Positions 33,360 through 44,276 of a stretch of 64,000 bases of DNA are shown one piece after another. The stretch is from Stramenopiles sp. TOSAG23-2. Its lineage: Eukaryota; Sar. A program made the translations under genes and the position numbers. How positions within the stretch are numbered: position 1 is the stretch's first letter; every line of letters begins with the position of its first letter. The stretch spans positions 31,012-95,011 of the forward strand of contig LT649234.1 of NCBI GenBank assembly GCA_900128395.1, read 5' to 3'. Below the pieces are notes generated by a model. That model was not told the origin of the DNA and did not search any database. It worked only from the letters and a program-made list of their open reading frames with translations.

Positions 33360-34457
33360 ATTTATATTTTATTTCTATACCTTTTTTCCGTCAAACTCTC
33401 TCTTTCTAAAAAAAAAAAAGCTGATTTAATGACACAAATATATATATATATATATATATGCGTGTTACGTAAATTATAAAAATACAATGGACAACAACAA
33501 ATTCCCCCCCCCAAAAAACCAGAGTTTAAATAAGAATAGATTTGGAATATATTCACGATATCTATGTCTCTATATATGTATCTATATATCTCCACATCAT
33601 GTATCAATGTATATTTACATACATTTACATTTAGTAAATATATATATAAATTAAAACACATTGTTATTAGTGTTAATTTTTGTTCAATTTTTTTTCGTGC
33701 TGCTTTTTTTGATAGTTTTAGTTTTAACTAAGACTTTCCTATCAATAATATCAAATGACAATAATTTATAGTTAAAGGGAAATTAGAATACTAAAATGAA
33801 ATCGATTTTTACCAATCAAATGATAATAAATATAAGTTATACTCGGAGAGAAATTAGAATACCTATGACAATATCCAAAAACAAATTATAATAAATAAAA
33901 TACAATCTTCATTTTTCATTTTTCTTTCTCAATATTTCTAAAAAATACACTAAATACAAAACAAATTTCCGCAATAAATGTACAGATATAATATTATACC
34001 TTTTATCTCTATGGTTTGAAACATTATTTAATAAACTGAAATCCACTATAATGTTGTTTGTATGCGACAGAACCGTAGAAGGTTAAAAGACTAATATTCT
34101 ATTTTTATATCAATATATCCGATGTATACAAATAATTTTAAGTATGTATAATAGAGGTTTATATGATATTTTTTTGTAATATAAAAACCGTTTAAAAAAA
34201 GAGTATTGGAAAATGCGGCCCTGTTTTGTGGTGGCCTAAATTGTTGATCTACTAACTGCACAACTATAAATAATTGAAGAAAAACAACACAAACAACTAA
34301 AAAACAATCCGTAACAGTATAATAAGAATATTAAATGTAAGTGACGGATATATAATATACAGTAGAAATAGAATAAAAGTGACAAGATCCAAAAACAATA
34401 TATCATACTCTATATTTGCATTGTTAATTATTTATTTAGTTATTTTATTAATTCAAG
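33360..34457. other. Divergent intergenic space, 1.1 kb
   Basis: This space holds an AT microsatellite (33438-33460), two neighbouring copies of the dispersed GGGAAATTAGAATA-type element (33756-33861) and a C8 run near 33504. No gene-like frame was seen. Confidence 0.6.
33756..33861 (+). repeat. Dispersed intergenic element, copies B and C
   Basis: Copy B (33756-33790) reads AATAATTTATAGTTAAAGGG then AAATTAGAATA. Copy C (33821-33861) is more diverged: GTTATACTCGGAGAG then AAATTAGAATA. They are related to 9102-9136 and 48079-48114. Confidence 0.55.
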
Positions 34458-36029
34458 ATGTTGGGAAAAAAAAGAAAAAATGATGATGATAATGATAATA
34501 ATAATAATAATAATAATGAAGAAGAAGAAACTGGTGCAGATAATAATAATAATACTTCCTCTACATCGTTAAATAGCGCATCAAAGAAAATAAAGACTGG
34601 GATGGCGTCTAATTCAAGTGGTGCTGCTCCAGTAAGTCCAAGTAGAACAAGGTGGAACTCAGCTATACGTAGCGTTCTGAAAAACACCAAAATAAAACGT
34701 TTTATAAAGAATGTCCTGGATGCGGTTGCGGAGTTCAAGGAGATGGCGGATGAAATGCATAAACTAAATGATATTGTATTAGCAGATAGGGTATTCGAAT
34801 TACAGGAACGATATGATGAATTTACTGATAGTGAAACGACAGATTTTGTTGCTTTTCTTCAAGAACAATTTCCTTCATCAATAAGTCGATCTAGTTCAGA
34901 AGAAAGTGAAGAAAATGATGATGGATACGACGAAGTCGAAATAGATATTGCTATGGTCCCCACCCAACGACTTCTAACTATGACGGATGTGGACGAATAT
35001 TCGCAAGAAATATTTGGTTCAGAGGATGAAAGTGAGAAGAAAGATCCCGCAACAATATTACCGGGCAAGGAAAGAAACGAAAAAAAAAAGAAAGGGAAGA
35101 AGAAGAAAATGAGGAAGACGAAAGAAAAGAAGGAAGCAACACCACAATCACAAAAGAACAGGGAATTAAACCAGGCAGAAGTTGCAAAAGAAATTATAAG
35201 CAGCCAATGGTATTGTGGAGCATGTTGGAAGGAAGATAAAGTGGAAACATGTATTGATATAACTAGCAGTACCTTTAATGCTTGTCCAACATGCGAACAT
35301 AAACAACCCAGAAAAGATGAAAATAAGTGGATTTGTCCGTGGTGTAAAGAGGAAGTTGATTTGACTAATAAAAGAAAGGATTGCATGAACAATTGGGATG
35401 GTACTACCAATATTAAATGTCGACATCTAAAGCCAAGAACACAATCGAAAAATATGACACCATTGTTTAAAATGTATTTCAATCGACAAACTGGTATGTA
35501 TTCTGTTAGTCGGCCAAAGCAAGAGAAGGAAGCGAAGAAGAAAACGGATAAGACACCGAAGGAGAAGAAAGTTAACAAAACGGATGCGAAGGGAAATTTC
35601 TATTGTTTACTTGGTTGTGGTGAGTCGTTTTCAAGTGTTAGTAATAGAAACAGTCATCAGACACTTCGTTGTGTTCTTGGTAAAAAAGAAAAGAAATATA
35701 AATGTGGATTTTGTACGAAAGCATATAAAAGAGAAACAGAATTAAGAACTCATCATCTTAAACACCATTTCAAGGGAGAAAGGACATTTTATTACTGCCC
35801 AGTTGCAACGTGTAAAAAATCCGCTCCAAGTGGCTTTATTAACTCTGAAGGATTTGAAACTACGAGCACTTTGCGAAAGCATATTAAAGCGAATCATCCT
35901 GAGATCCCTTTAGTCGATAAAAGGTATAGTAATAATAATAAGACAGAAAAAAAAAAAACCATATGCAAAAAATGCACAGATAATGATGCAGAGTTGGGTG
36001 GAAGTGATTATAATAACAATAATTTGTGA
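34458..36029 (+). CDS. Zinc-finger protein with CxxC pairs and C2H2 fingers
   Basis: The protein has 523 residues. The N-terminus is Asn/Asp-rich, followed by an acidic stretch and a very basic Lys run (about residues 195-225). From about residue 251 there are spaced cysteine pairs: YCGACWKED, CPTCEHK and ICPWCKEE, probably zinc-ribbon or RanBP2-like units. From about 381 a C2H2 array follows: FYCLLGCGESFSSVSNR, YKCGFCTKAYKRETELRTHH and a YCPVATCKKSA...HIKANH unit. Nuclear nucleic-acid binding is the usual role of such fingers. The target is unknown and I do not recognise an orthologue. It ends in TGA and is followed by a GCCGGAAGAA tandem. Confidence 0.85.
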   Translation: MLGKKRKNDDDNDNNNNNNNEEEETGADNNNNTSSTSLNSASKKIKTGMASNSSGAAPVSPSRTRWNSAIRSVLKNTKIKRFIKNVLDAVAEFKEMADEMHKLNDIVLADRVFELQERYDEFTDSETTDFVAFLQEQFPSSISRSSSEESEENDDGYDEVEIDIAMVPTQRLLTMTDVDEYSQEIFGSEDESEKKDPATILPGKERNEKKKKGKKKKMRKTKEKKEATPQSQKNRELNQAEVAKEIISSQWYCGACWKEDKVETCIDITSSTFNACPTCEHKQPRKDENKWICPWCKEEVDLTNKRKDCMNNWDGTTNIKCRHLKPRTQSKNMTPLFKMYFNRQTGMYSVSRPKQEKEAKKKTDKTPKEKKVNKTDAKGNFYCLLGCGESFSSVSNRNSHQTLRCVLGKKEKKYKCGFCTKAYKRETELRTHHLKHHFKGERTFYYCPVATCKKSAPSGFINSEGFETTSTLRKHIKANHPEIPLVDKRYSNNNKTEKKKTICKKCTDNDAELGGSDYNNNNL

Positions 36030-36043
36030 GAGAAGTTAGTGAA

Positions 36044-36077
36044 AGCCGGAAGAACAGCCGGAAGAAAGCCGGAAGAA
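36044..36077 (+). repeat. Three-copy GCCGGAAGAA tandem
   Basis: Units start at 36044, 36057 and 36068, just downstream of the zinc-finger stop codon. The track is purine-rich and unlike the AT-rich flanks. Confidence 0.75.
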
Positions 36078-36281
36078 GAAAGAAGGGAAGAGAAAGAGTG
36101 AAAATCTCAATGACTTGTTGCAAGACAAACAAAATTTTGTTCGTGCAAAGTACGAACGTATTTTACAAGGGGTGTATGTATTATATTTTAAATACAGACT
36201 GTACTTTCTTTTTTAATTTTACGCCCTTGTGCACGTGGTGCTAGACACTAGATCTATCCCTGTACTCCGGTACTCTAAACC

Positions 36282-36331
36282 TGCCCAGCAGAGCAGGGCC
36301 TGCTGGGCCTGCCCAGCCTGCTGGGCCTGCC
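36282..36331. repeat. GC-rich palindromic island (GCCCAGCCTGCTGGGC)
   Basis: The island contains two overlapping hairpins, CCCAGCAG...CTGCTGGG and CCCAGC-CT-GCTGGG. Its 16-base core differs at one position from the core of the palindrome at 57359-57382, so the two islands look related. It lies upstream of the cysteine-rich surface-protein gene. Confidence 0.8.
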
Positions 36332-36799
36332 TTAAGTCTATTAAGTGGTATTTTGGTGCTAAGTGAACTTTTAATTACACAGCACTGAAATACCATATTT
36401 TGTGCAAAAAGCTATTGGCAGTTGACCGAAATTACAAAATTAATAGATTTCTGTCAATATAAATATCCGATATTAGCATTATCATAGCACGAAGTCTTTT
36501 CCAGATATTGTTAGAAAGCGGGCAGTAATTAAAATTTGTTAATTTTCCGTTGCAAAAAAATAGTCTTAAATTATTATATGATTGTACATGTGTCATATAT
36601 ATTAATGTAAATAGCACAATATATAAATCTAGAACAAAATGTAATTTTGAAATTGTGTAAAAAGTGTAGAATTGTCTAAGGAAAAGTTAAGACCGGGTGT
36701 ATAAATTACAAATCTATATATTTATTGTAAGAAAAAAAAAATACGAACTCGCCGTATTGTTTTTTGTTTTTCTAATTATTATTTTAACAAAAAAAAAAC

Positions 36800-37612
36800 A
36801 TGTTTAATGTATTAGTTGTAATAGTTGTTCTTGTATTGGTGCAAGATACATGTGTATTTGTTACTGCTCAAACATATTGTAGCGTACGGACAGGCGATTC
36901 ATCGTCTGGATATTGGGATACTGCTTTTGGAAGTGAAAAATCCGATGCGATATGTAAAACATCCACATGTTTAAATGCTGCTGATTATAAAGCAGATATG
37001 CCATTCTGTGCTGAAGAAGTAACGTATGTCAAATTTTGTCCTAGGTCATTTGATGGCAAACAATTAAATACAACATCTGCTATCGGATTAATAATTAAAA
37101 GTTTAGATAATCATGCAAAAAAGTGCCATGAAGAAGCAACGTTCAAAGAAGTAGATTCAACAGGAGATTGTAAAAAGCCCGCAGCTGGAGATTGTATAGG
37201 ATCGAAACCAATTAGACGCTCCCCGGAAAATGAAAAGACATGCCACAGTAATATTAAGCGAGGTGCATGTTATATTGCCTTTCCAAGATGTGATGAAATC
37301 CAACACTCTCCAGTCGGTGTATGCACAAGTTTCTGTATGCATGAAAGACAAACTTGTAGAGGAGAAAATACGTTTACAGGCGATTCGGCATCAATATCAC
37401 GAGGTTGTAGCGAAGATCCGTGGGTTGCCAATGCAGGATATCCTACACATAAAGGATCTCCTGGAAAAGAGTTTGGTCCGTGGGCGGTAAATGAAGAAGA
37501 TAGTACAAACATTTGCACTGGAGCTGGTATTGATAAAGGTGGTAATATAAGCATCATAGCAATTTTATTGTCAAGTTGGTTTATTGTTTTGACATTGGCA
37601 CGGGTTTATTAA
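36800..37612 (+). CDS. Secreted cysteine-rich protein, possible Frizzled-like CRD and GPI signal
   Basis: The protein has 270 residues. The N-terminal signal peptide is MFNVLVVIVVLVLVQDTCVF (1-24). The mature region is cysteine-rich; around residues 147-190 the pattern CYIAFPRCDEIQHSPVGVC, then SFCMHERQTC, resembles the central part of a Frizzled-type cysteine-rich domain (aromatic-P-x-C, then P-x-x-C-xx-FC-xx-R-xx-C). The C-terminus (about 250-270) is hydrophobic after a small-residue segment, as in a GPI-anchor signal. Cell-surface or flagellar-surface location is inferred. A generic disulfide-rich surface protein is the alternative. Sequons NTT and NIS are present. Confidence 0.7.
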   Translation: MFNVLVVIVVLVLVQDTCVFVTAQTYCSVRTGDSSSGYWDTAFGSEKSDAICKTSTCLNAADYKADMPFCAEEVTYVKFCPRSFDGKQLNTTSAIGLIIKSLDNHAKKCHEEATFKEVDSTGDCKKPAAGDCIGSKPIRRSPENEKTCHSNIKRGACYIAFPRCDEIQHSPVGVCTSFCMHERQTCRGENTFTGDSASISRGCSEDPWVANAGYPTHKGSPGKEFGPWAVNEEDSTNICTGAGIDKGGNISIIAILLSSWFIVLTLARVY

Positions 37613-37948
37613 TAGTTTTTAAAAATTCGTACACATATATAATTTAATTAATTGTGTGTATATATATATAAAATATTGTATTAATTAATGCATTAAAACT
37701 TTATATTTTTTTAATTTTACTGGGGAGATATTTTATATTTTACGAGTATTAAAAAAAGATTTAATATAAGCGTTAAATTAAATCAAAGCCCGAAAATAAA
37801 ATTATACTGCGAATATTATAAGCCCAGGAGACAAAAAAAATACAACACAACATACAAAAAAAGAAGCGTGTTTTAAAAAAAGTTAATTTTTTAAACACGA
37901 GAACGTATTTTTTTAAATTTTTTACCCGTGTGTAATATATATGACTTT
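37613..37948. other. Convergent intergenic space
   Basis: This 336-base AT-rich 3'-to-3' space has TTTTACGAGTATTAA near 37738 and CGAGAACGTATTT near 37898. Nothing else was seen. Confidence 0.55.
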
Positions 37949-40900
37949 TTATTCCTTATTTTGAAAAATTTTATCCAACACATTTGATTCATCATATGAA
38001 GCTCTCTCACCACTCAACATCTTTGAACTCTTTTTAAATATTTCAATCCATTCTTTTGATAATTTTGGCGCTGGACCATAATCTTTTGGTAAAGTTAAAT
38101 ATTTAGACAAGGCAACAACTTTATATGCACGGCGTTTGCACACTGGGCATTGTTTTGGTTTCCAACCATTTTCACCACGTTTACCTTTATACCCATAACT
38201 TTCAATACAGCCTTTGCAGACACATGTATGTTCACATGGTAAAAAAACATCACGTGCAGGTCTTTCATGGCATATAATACATGTAGGCACTTCATCATAA
38301 CCAGCAGCTGGCTTTCGATATGGCATTTGAGTAGTATATTCTTCCACCATTTTCATGTAATCTTTATTATATTTAATACCGTGCGAATGTTGTTGTTGCT
38401 GTTGTTCATGTTGTTGTTGTTCATGCTGTTGATGCTGTGTTTGGTCATCATATCCACCCTCATAATATCCCTCCTCTGAATATCCTCTCCACTGATTATC
38501 ATCGCCATAATATCCATTCCAATAATCATACCAATTATCATATTCACCATTATTATTATAATAATCGTAATTCTCATCATACCCTTCATTACCTCCGGAG
38601 GATGCTTCTTGTTGTTGTTGGTCTTGTTGGCCATTCTGAGTAATATACGCGGAATAGCCCGGTGGTTCCTCCCATTGTGTCTCTCCAGTCTCTACGTGAT
38701 AATAATAATAATGACCACTTTCTGGATCTTGCGCATGAGACCATTTTGATAAATCGTATTCACGTTTGTAATTAATATTATGACTACCATCTTGTTGCCC
38801 AGCATTATTTGTAGTTGTTTCTACATTGCTACTATTTTGTTGTTGCAAACCTTCTCGTTTATAACCTCCATATTCTTCCAAAAGTTTACATGCATCGATA
38901 TGGCCATTGCATTCTGCTAAATATCCTGCAGAAAATCCCATTCTATTTTTAATACTTGGATCTGCTGCTGTTTGCAATAGTAATTTAACGACATCAGAAT
39001 GGCCATTACAAGCAGCACCATGTAATGGTGTATCACCACGAATATCTACAAAATCTAACATTGTCGATTGTTCATCAATCTCCAAAATAAGAGATACGAC
39101 GGCTATACGTCCATGAGCACATGCTGTGAAAAGTGCTGTACGTTCGTTGTTATCTAAACAAAATAAATCCCCACCTCGTTCATACAAAAATTGCATACAT
39201 TGTACTGTTTTACATAAATGAGCAGGAGTATGACCTTTATTATTTTGAAGGTCTGGCATCGCGCCACTTTGAAGTATTATTTGAGCACACTCGTGATGAC
39301 CATTGCAACAAGATGCATGCAATGCTGAATCACCTCGCATGTCTTGATGATTCAGTGCTTCTGGCCTCATTCCATCAAGCAAAATAGCAACACAATTAAA
39401 GTGGTTATTTGCAGCTGCACAAAAAAGAGGAGTTCTACCAGATTTATCCAACGCTTCCATATTTACCCCATTTGCAATAAGAGCTTCGAGGCATTCTGTA
39501 TGCCCATATGCTGAAGCACAATGACTAGCAAGTTGAGATTCAGAATCTTGACAATATGAACATGGTATGGTATCATAACCTTCCAATGCATAATTTTCCC
39601 CCGTATTATTATTTGCATCATCGTTATTATCATTACTAACACTTTCCTGTGTAGCTAAAGCTTTTTCTTCTTCATCCATTTCAGATACATAAAATTGGAT
39701 GAATTCTTCATAATTTACTTTCCCTAAACCTTTTTTATCCATCGATTGGATTAATTGTTGTGCTACTTCATCACTTGGTGGTTGTGGCAAACTCATCAAT
39801 GCATTTCGAAAATCATCATTTTTTATAAAACCATCGCCTTCATAATCCAATGGTTTAAAAAATTGTCTTAAATAATCTATCATACTCATAGGTTCTTGTT
39901 GTGGTTGTTCCTGTTGCGAATAATCATATTGATCATATGTTCCATCATGGTAATTGTCATATTCATTATTGTAATTTGCATCATGACCTTCGTAATATTG
40001 TTGTTGATGGTCATCTACAACTTTGGGCGGAGTGGATTCCTCTTTCTTCTCTGCATGTAATATTTTATAAAGTTTTTCTTTCTCGTCTAATAATTTCTGC
40101 TTTTGCTTAGCAACTGCTTCTTCTGTTCGTAGCTTCTCTTCACGTAATCGCAATTCTTGATCTCTTTCTTCCATTCTATTAATTTGATCTTGCAATTTTT
40201 GAAACATCAATTGTTGCTGTTCTTGCAATTGACTTTGATGTGCTAATTTTTCTTTTTCGATTGTTAATGAATTTTGTTCCATTTTTGCCATAAGTTCTTG
40301 TTCTTTCTTTTTGAATTCAGCTTCTCGTAGATCGAAAAATTGCGCTGCACGTTCAGCAGCCTCTTTGGTTGCATCGCCTATGATTTGTTTTTCTAACTCT
40401 TTTGCATCACTTTCACGCGTTTTTGCTTCGTTACTAATTCGCGCAGCTTCATCTTGTGCTTTTTTTATCATTTCTTCCTCCCATAGCTTCAATTGCTTCT
40501 CACGTTCTTCTAAACGTTTCATGGCAATATCAGCAGCAACTTTTGCTTCTTCTGCACGTTTCATGTGCTCTTCTTCCTCTTTTTTTCGTCGAATGTTATC
40601 TTCCTTTCGTAATTGCTTTAATTTCATTTTCTCCTCTTCAAATTGTTTTAACATTTCTAATTGCCCTGTATTTGCTAATTTTTCTTGCTCCTCCAATTCC
40701 GCACGTTTTTGTTCTAATTTAACATTTAATACGTCTTCCTTTTGTTTCAATTTCATTCTAGCTTGTTCTCTATATTTCAATATTTCATCCTGCACATGCT
40801 TTCTTCTTTGTGAATCTCTTGTTTCTAACTCTTTTATTTTTTGCGCCAATTCTTGCCTAGATTTCTCAGCTTGCTCTAACGCAAATTTTTCTGCCATTTC

Positions 40901-43081
40901 ATGCGCTGTTTGTTTCTCTCGCAATATCCGAGCTTCTTCTTCAATCTTTTTTCGCTTCTCTTCTTCCAATTGCAACAATTTTTCTTCTTGTAATTTTGCA
41001 ACTTTTTCCATTTCTGCGCGGGCATCATTTTCCAATTTCCTCACTTGCGCTTCTGCTTCCGCCTTTGCTTTCATTAATATTTCCTTTTCTTTATTTTTCA
41101 TTTCCACTTCATGTTGCTTTGCTTTTTGCTCCATTTTAATTAATTCTTCGTTATACTGTTTCACTTGATTTTCAACTTGTTCTTTTTCTAATTTAATTTT
41201 ACTTAATGTTTCATCTTTCACTAATTGTAATTTTAATTTTTCATCTTCCATCATTTTTTTTTCATTTAATATAGCACGTTTTTGTTCCATTATTTGATCT
41301 TCCATGTGCTTCTTTTCTGCAAGTAATTTTTCTTTTTCCTCCTCAACTTGCCTTTGTGCAGCTCTACTTTCTTTTTCTATCTCATCCACACGTGCTTTAG
41401 TTTCTGCTTCAAATGAATCTTTTGCTTTCTTCAATTCTTTTTCTAAATCTAATTTCTTTTTTAATATTTCATGATGTGCCATCTTTTTATCATTGTCCAA
41501 TTTAGCTTTTTCTGCATTAATATGCTTTTCCATTTCCATTTTTTTTTGCAATAATAATCTAGCTTCTTCCGTTGCTTTTTTTTGCAATTCAATTTCTTTG
41601 GATTCAGCTTTTCTAGACATTTCTTTTTCTAATTGGATAATACGAGTCAATTCAGCAATTTTATTTTTTTCTGCTTCTATTTCTGCTTTGGTGGATACAA
41701 TTTTTTCATCTCGCTGATATTCTTTATTTAATTCATTTGCTAATTTCATTTCATTTGCTTTAATATCTTCTGCACGGCTGGCTGTTCTATTGTTATTATT
41801 ATCGTAATTACGACCACCTCTTAATCCTTTACGTCTATCACGTCGTCTTTTTTTCTCTTCAAATTCTTTTTGTTTTTGCAATCTTCTCTGCTTCGTTTTT
41901 TCATCCTCTGAATCTGAATCATTTTCTTCTTCTAGTAATTCAAAATCTAATAGTCTTTTTTTCCGTTCATTTTTAATCCTTTCTTCCTCCTCTTGGGCTA
42001 AACGTTCTTTTTCTTCTTTTTCTTTCCTTGCTGCTTCGACTTTTAAACGTAAATCTTCCAATTCTTTTAATTGTTCTAATACATCTGTTGCTTCAGAAAT
42101 AACGATATGATCCGGGTCAATATCATGCTCATGTGCACTTTCAAGTAATCTTTTTAATTGGTTATAATCACGAGCATTTGCAACTTCTTTCACATCATTT
42201 AAAAATTTATCTCGTTTCCTTTCTTTTTCTTCAGCTAATTCTTGTGCTATTCTAGCCGCTTCAATCGCTTGACGTTTTTCCTCTTCTATTTTCAATTTTG
42301 CTAATCTACGCTCTTCCTCCTCTCGTTTTTTTGCTTCTGCTTCTTCTTTTAATTTTTGCTCAAGCGCTTCTGCTTTTTTCCGTTCCTCTTCCTCTTGCAA
42401 TCTACGTATTTGAAGTAATAATCCCATACGACCAAATCCTGGGCTTGGATTGATTTTTTTCTTATTTTTAGGTGTGCCAGGTTCCCGTTTACAATTACGT
42501 GCATGACTATTATATATAGCTTTTGAATCAAAATCTTCTTTTCCACATCTTGGACATTTTAGACGATCTTGTTTCTTGTTTGTTAAACCACGTTTTGCAA
42601 GTCTACGCCCACCACCACTGTCATTGTTGCTATTATTCATATTACTAAGACTATTTTTACGTGTCAATGGACTTCCACCTTTTACTTTCAAAAATTTCAT
42701 ATCTTCCTCGTTATTTAAATTGGATGATGATGTTTCAAAACCTTTTGTTTCCAACACATTATCGTCGTCATCGTCGCCTAAAGAATAAAAAAATGACTTA
42801 TGATGACCTCCTGTTGGACTTGGTGAGGTGGGTGGTGGTGGTGGTTTACGCTGCATGGATCTGGTACGGAATGTGGACGATGCTTCAACTTCTAACGCGA
42901 GATCTACATTTCCTTTTATTGGTGTTTTAAAAGTATACATACCATCTTCATCGTCTTCATCATCGTCGTCTATAAAATAATTTTTTCTACCAATTTTTGC
43001 AGCACTAGAATTTGGTGCTGTAAATTTCGTACTTAAATTTTTTGGCGATGAAACTGTTTGCTTGGGAGGTGTATGATACAT
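37949..43081 (-). CDS. 1710-residue zinc finger/coiled-coil/EF-hand/ankyrin/WW/RING protein
   Basis: Domains in order: a disordered acidic N-terminus; a C2HC-type finger near residue 175 (KCPRCGKEDF...SHARNC); a long charged coiled coil (about 225-1040); two EF-hand-like loops (DYEGDGFIKNDD and DKKGLGKVNYEE, about 1060-1136); about six ankyrin repeats (about 1187-1405, for example GDTPLHGAACNGHSDVVKLL); a WW domain (about 1442-1475, WSHAQDPESG...TGETQWEEPPGY); a Tyr/Gln/Asn-rich linker; and a C3HC4 RING (about 1602-1658, CIICHERPARDVFLPCEHTC...CPVCKRRAYK) of the inhibitor-of-apoptosis/MGRN1 style. The RING predicts E3 ubiquitin ligase activity, and WW plus ankyrins suggest substrate recruitment. 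The combination is unusual and I know no named orthologue. Confidence 0.88.
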   Translation of the reverse strand: MYHTPPKQTVSSPKNLSTKFTAPNSSAAKIGRKNYFIDDDDEDDEDGMYTFKTPIKGNVDLALEVEASSTFRTRSMQRKPPPPPTSPSPTGGHHKSFFYSLGDDDDDNVLETKGFETSSSNLNNEEDMKFLKVKGGSPLTRKNSLSNMNNSNNDSGGGRRLAKRGLTNKKQDRLKCPRCGKEDFDSKAIYNSHARNCKREPGTPKNKKKINPSPGFGRMGLLLQIRRLQEEEERKKAEALEQKLKEEAEAKKREEEERRLAKLKIEEEKRQAIEAARIAQELAEEKERKRDKFLNDVKEVANARDYNQLKRLLESAHEHDIDPDHIVISEATDVLEQLKELEDLRLKVEAARKEKEEKERLAQEEEERIKNERKKRLLDFELLEEENDSDSEDEKTKQRRLQKQKEFEEKKRRRDRRKGLRGGRNYDNNNNRTASRAEDIKANEMKLANELNKEYQRDEKIVSTKAEIEAEKNKIAELTRIIQLEKEMSRKAESKEIELQKKATEEARLLLQKKMEMEKHINAEKAKLDNDKKMAHHEILKKKLDLEKELKKAKDSFEAETKARVDEIEKESRAAQRQVEEEKEKLLAEKKHMEDQIMEQKRAILNEKKMMEDEKLKLQLVKDETLSKIKLEKEQVENQVKQYNEELIKMEQKAKQHEVEMKNKEKEILMKAKAEAEAQVRKLENDARAEMEKVAKLQEEKLLQLEEEKRKKIEEEARILREKQTAHEMAEKFALEQAEKSRQELAQKIKELETRDSQRRKHVQDEILKYREQARMKLKQKEDVLNVKLEQKRAELEEQEKLANTGQLEMLKQFEEEKMKLKQLRKEDNIRRKKEEEEHMKRAEEAKVAADIAMKRLEEREKQLKLWEEEMIKKAQDEAARISNEAKTRESDAKELEKQIIGDATKEAAERAAQFFDLREAEFKKKEQELMAKMEQNSLTIEKEKLAHQSQLQEQQQLMFQKLQDQINRMEERDQELRLREEKLRTEEAVAKQKQKLLDEKEKLYKILHAEKKEESTPPKVVDDHQQQYYEGHDANYNNEYDNYHDGTYDQYDYSQQEQPQQEPMSMIDYLRQFFKPLDYEGDGFIKNDDFRNALMSLPQPPSDEVAQQLIQSMDKKGLGKVNYEEFIQFYVSEMDEEEKALATQESVSNDNNDDANNNTGENYALEGYDTIPCSYCQDSESQLASHCASAYGHTECLEALIANGVNMEALDKSGRTPLFCAAANNHFNCVAILLDGMRPEALNHQDMRGDSALHASCCNGHHECAQIILQSGAMPDLQNNKGHTPAHLCKTVQCMQFLYERGGDLFCLDNNERTALFTACAHGRIAVVSLILEIDEQSTMLDFVDIRGDTPLHGAACNGHSDVVKLLLQTAADPSIKNRMGFSAGYLAECNGHIDACKLLEEYGGYKREGLQQQNSSNVETTTNNAGQQDGSHNINYKREYDLSKWSHAQDPESGHYYYYHVETGETQWEEPPGYSAYITQNGQQDQQQQEASSGGNEGYDENYDYYNNNGEYDNWYDYWNGYYGDDNQWRGYSEEGYYEGGYDDQTQHQQHEQQQHEQQQQQHSHGIKYNKDYMKMVEEYTTQMPYRKPAAGYDEVPTCIICHERPARDVFLPCEHTCVCKGCIESYGYKGKRGENGWKPKQCPVCKRRAYKVVALSKYLTLPKDYGPAPKLSKEWIEIFKKSSKMLSGERASYDESNVLDKIFQNKE

Positions 43082-44276
43082 GATGTAATGATTGATCGAC
43101 TATTATTTGTTTCTCGTTGACTTATTATTATTATTACTATTATTATTATTATTATATATACATTATTTATTATCGTTGAACATTTTTCTTTTGTATTTAT
43201 TGATTATTATTTAATTTCGTATAGCTATTATTTTTCAATATTTATCTAAATTCCCTTTCTTGTTAAAAAAAAAAAGAAACGTAAAATCCAAATAATAATA
43301 GTAAGAATGAATCAATAAACAAACAACTATATATTATTATATTTTTCTAAATTTATAAAACATGTACATTGATACAGACACACACACAGACAGACACCTA
43401 TAATTGAATCCTTTTCTTACAAATTATTAATTAATTTTAATTAAAAACACTAACGTTTTTGTGTTGTTTATTTTTTTTTTGAGACGGTTGAGTTAGGATT
43501 AGGGTTCAATCACATGCTTTATTTTATAATGCTATATAATGCTAGCTGGCTAGCTAGCCCTAATTAAAGGTGCCTAGCATGACAAATAGCTAGCATTTTG
43601 TATAGCGTTGGATAACATAATTTTTTTTTTTAAATAGTAAATTATCCAATCTCTGTGATATATTGCACTATTATTAGAATGGATGATAAAATGTTTTCTC
43701 AATCCTAATCGTATGTGCGTATATGTTGTTATTATTTGTAAATTTATTCCCTGTGACCGAAATATCAATATTTATTTTATCATGGATATAAATATACGCT
43801 AATGTTTGCCGAAAATATTAGCATATGAATAGCATTACAATAGAGTTGAAGAGTAGGGTTCAACCGGACCCAAATGTTTTTCCAAAATATGTTCCGAAAT
43901 TTATCCAAATTGATATGAATAAGATAATATTTTATATCATTTATGTAATAATTCGTTCGAAATCAACGTTAGCAGGCAAACAGGATTGAAATGAAGGAGG
44001 AACAAATAGCTCTAAAAGGAAGAATATAAATGAAATAAAAGAGGGGCCGGGGGAGAGATAACATAGAATGTTGATGCATCAATCTGTATGTGTGTGGTTG
44101 TATTCTGTATATATATATGCGTGTGTGTGTGTGCATGTGATTGGAATATTGTTATCACTATTGTATTCTTCTTCTGATTAACCCGTGCTTGGGCCATTTA
44201 CAACAAATTTTGAAGTACAATATTTTATTTACACATATAGTTAGATAAAGAACATAATATCATTTCATCAACAAAT
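43082..44276. other. Divergent intergenic space, 1.2 kb
   Basis: This space contains ATT microsatellite sequence (43126-43156), a CA/GA-rich run (43376-43398), GTTAGGATTAGGGTTC at 43491, a GCTAGC-rich palindromic patch (43541-43590) and TG-rich DNA near 44100-44140. No convincing gene was seen. Confidence 0.6.
43541..43590. repeat. GCTAGC-rich palindromic patch
   Basis: The patch has repeated GCTAGC words, including the perfect palindrome GGCTAGCTAGCC. It is followed by AAAGGTGCCTAG (43566-43577); the 11-base AAGGTGCCTAG recurs at 48232-48242 in another divergent space. Confidence 0.65.

Larger units (their letters stand above)
36030..36799. other. Intergenic space between tandem genes
   Basis: This 770-base space contains three GCCGGAAGAA units (36044-36077), TACGAACGTA near 36150 and the palindromic GC island 36282-36331. 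A frame starting GTGAGAG at 36026 is made of the tandem repeat and is not accepted as coding. Confidence 0.6.

Noticed and set aside
36026..36244. Possible continuation of the zinc-finger gene after its TGA
   Set aside because: The frame is built from the GCCGGAAGAA tandem and then low-complexity sequence, and would need a +2 shift.
43491..43506. Telomere-like GTTAGGATTAGGGTTC
   Set aside because: It is a single degenerate occurrence with no array.
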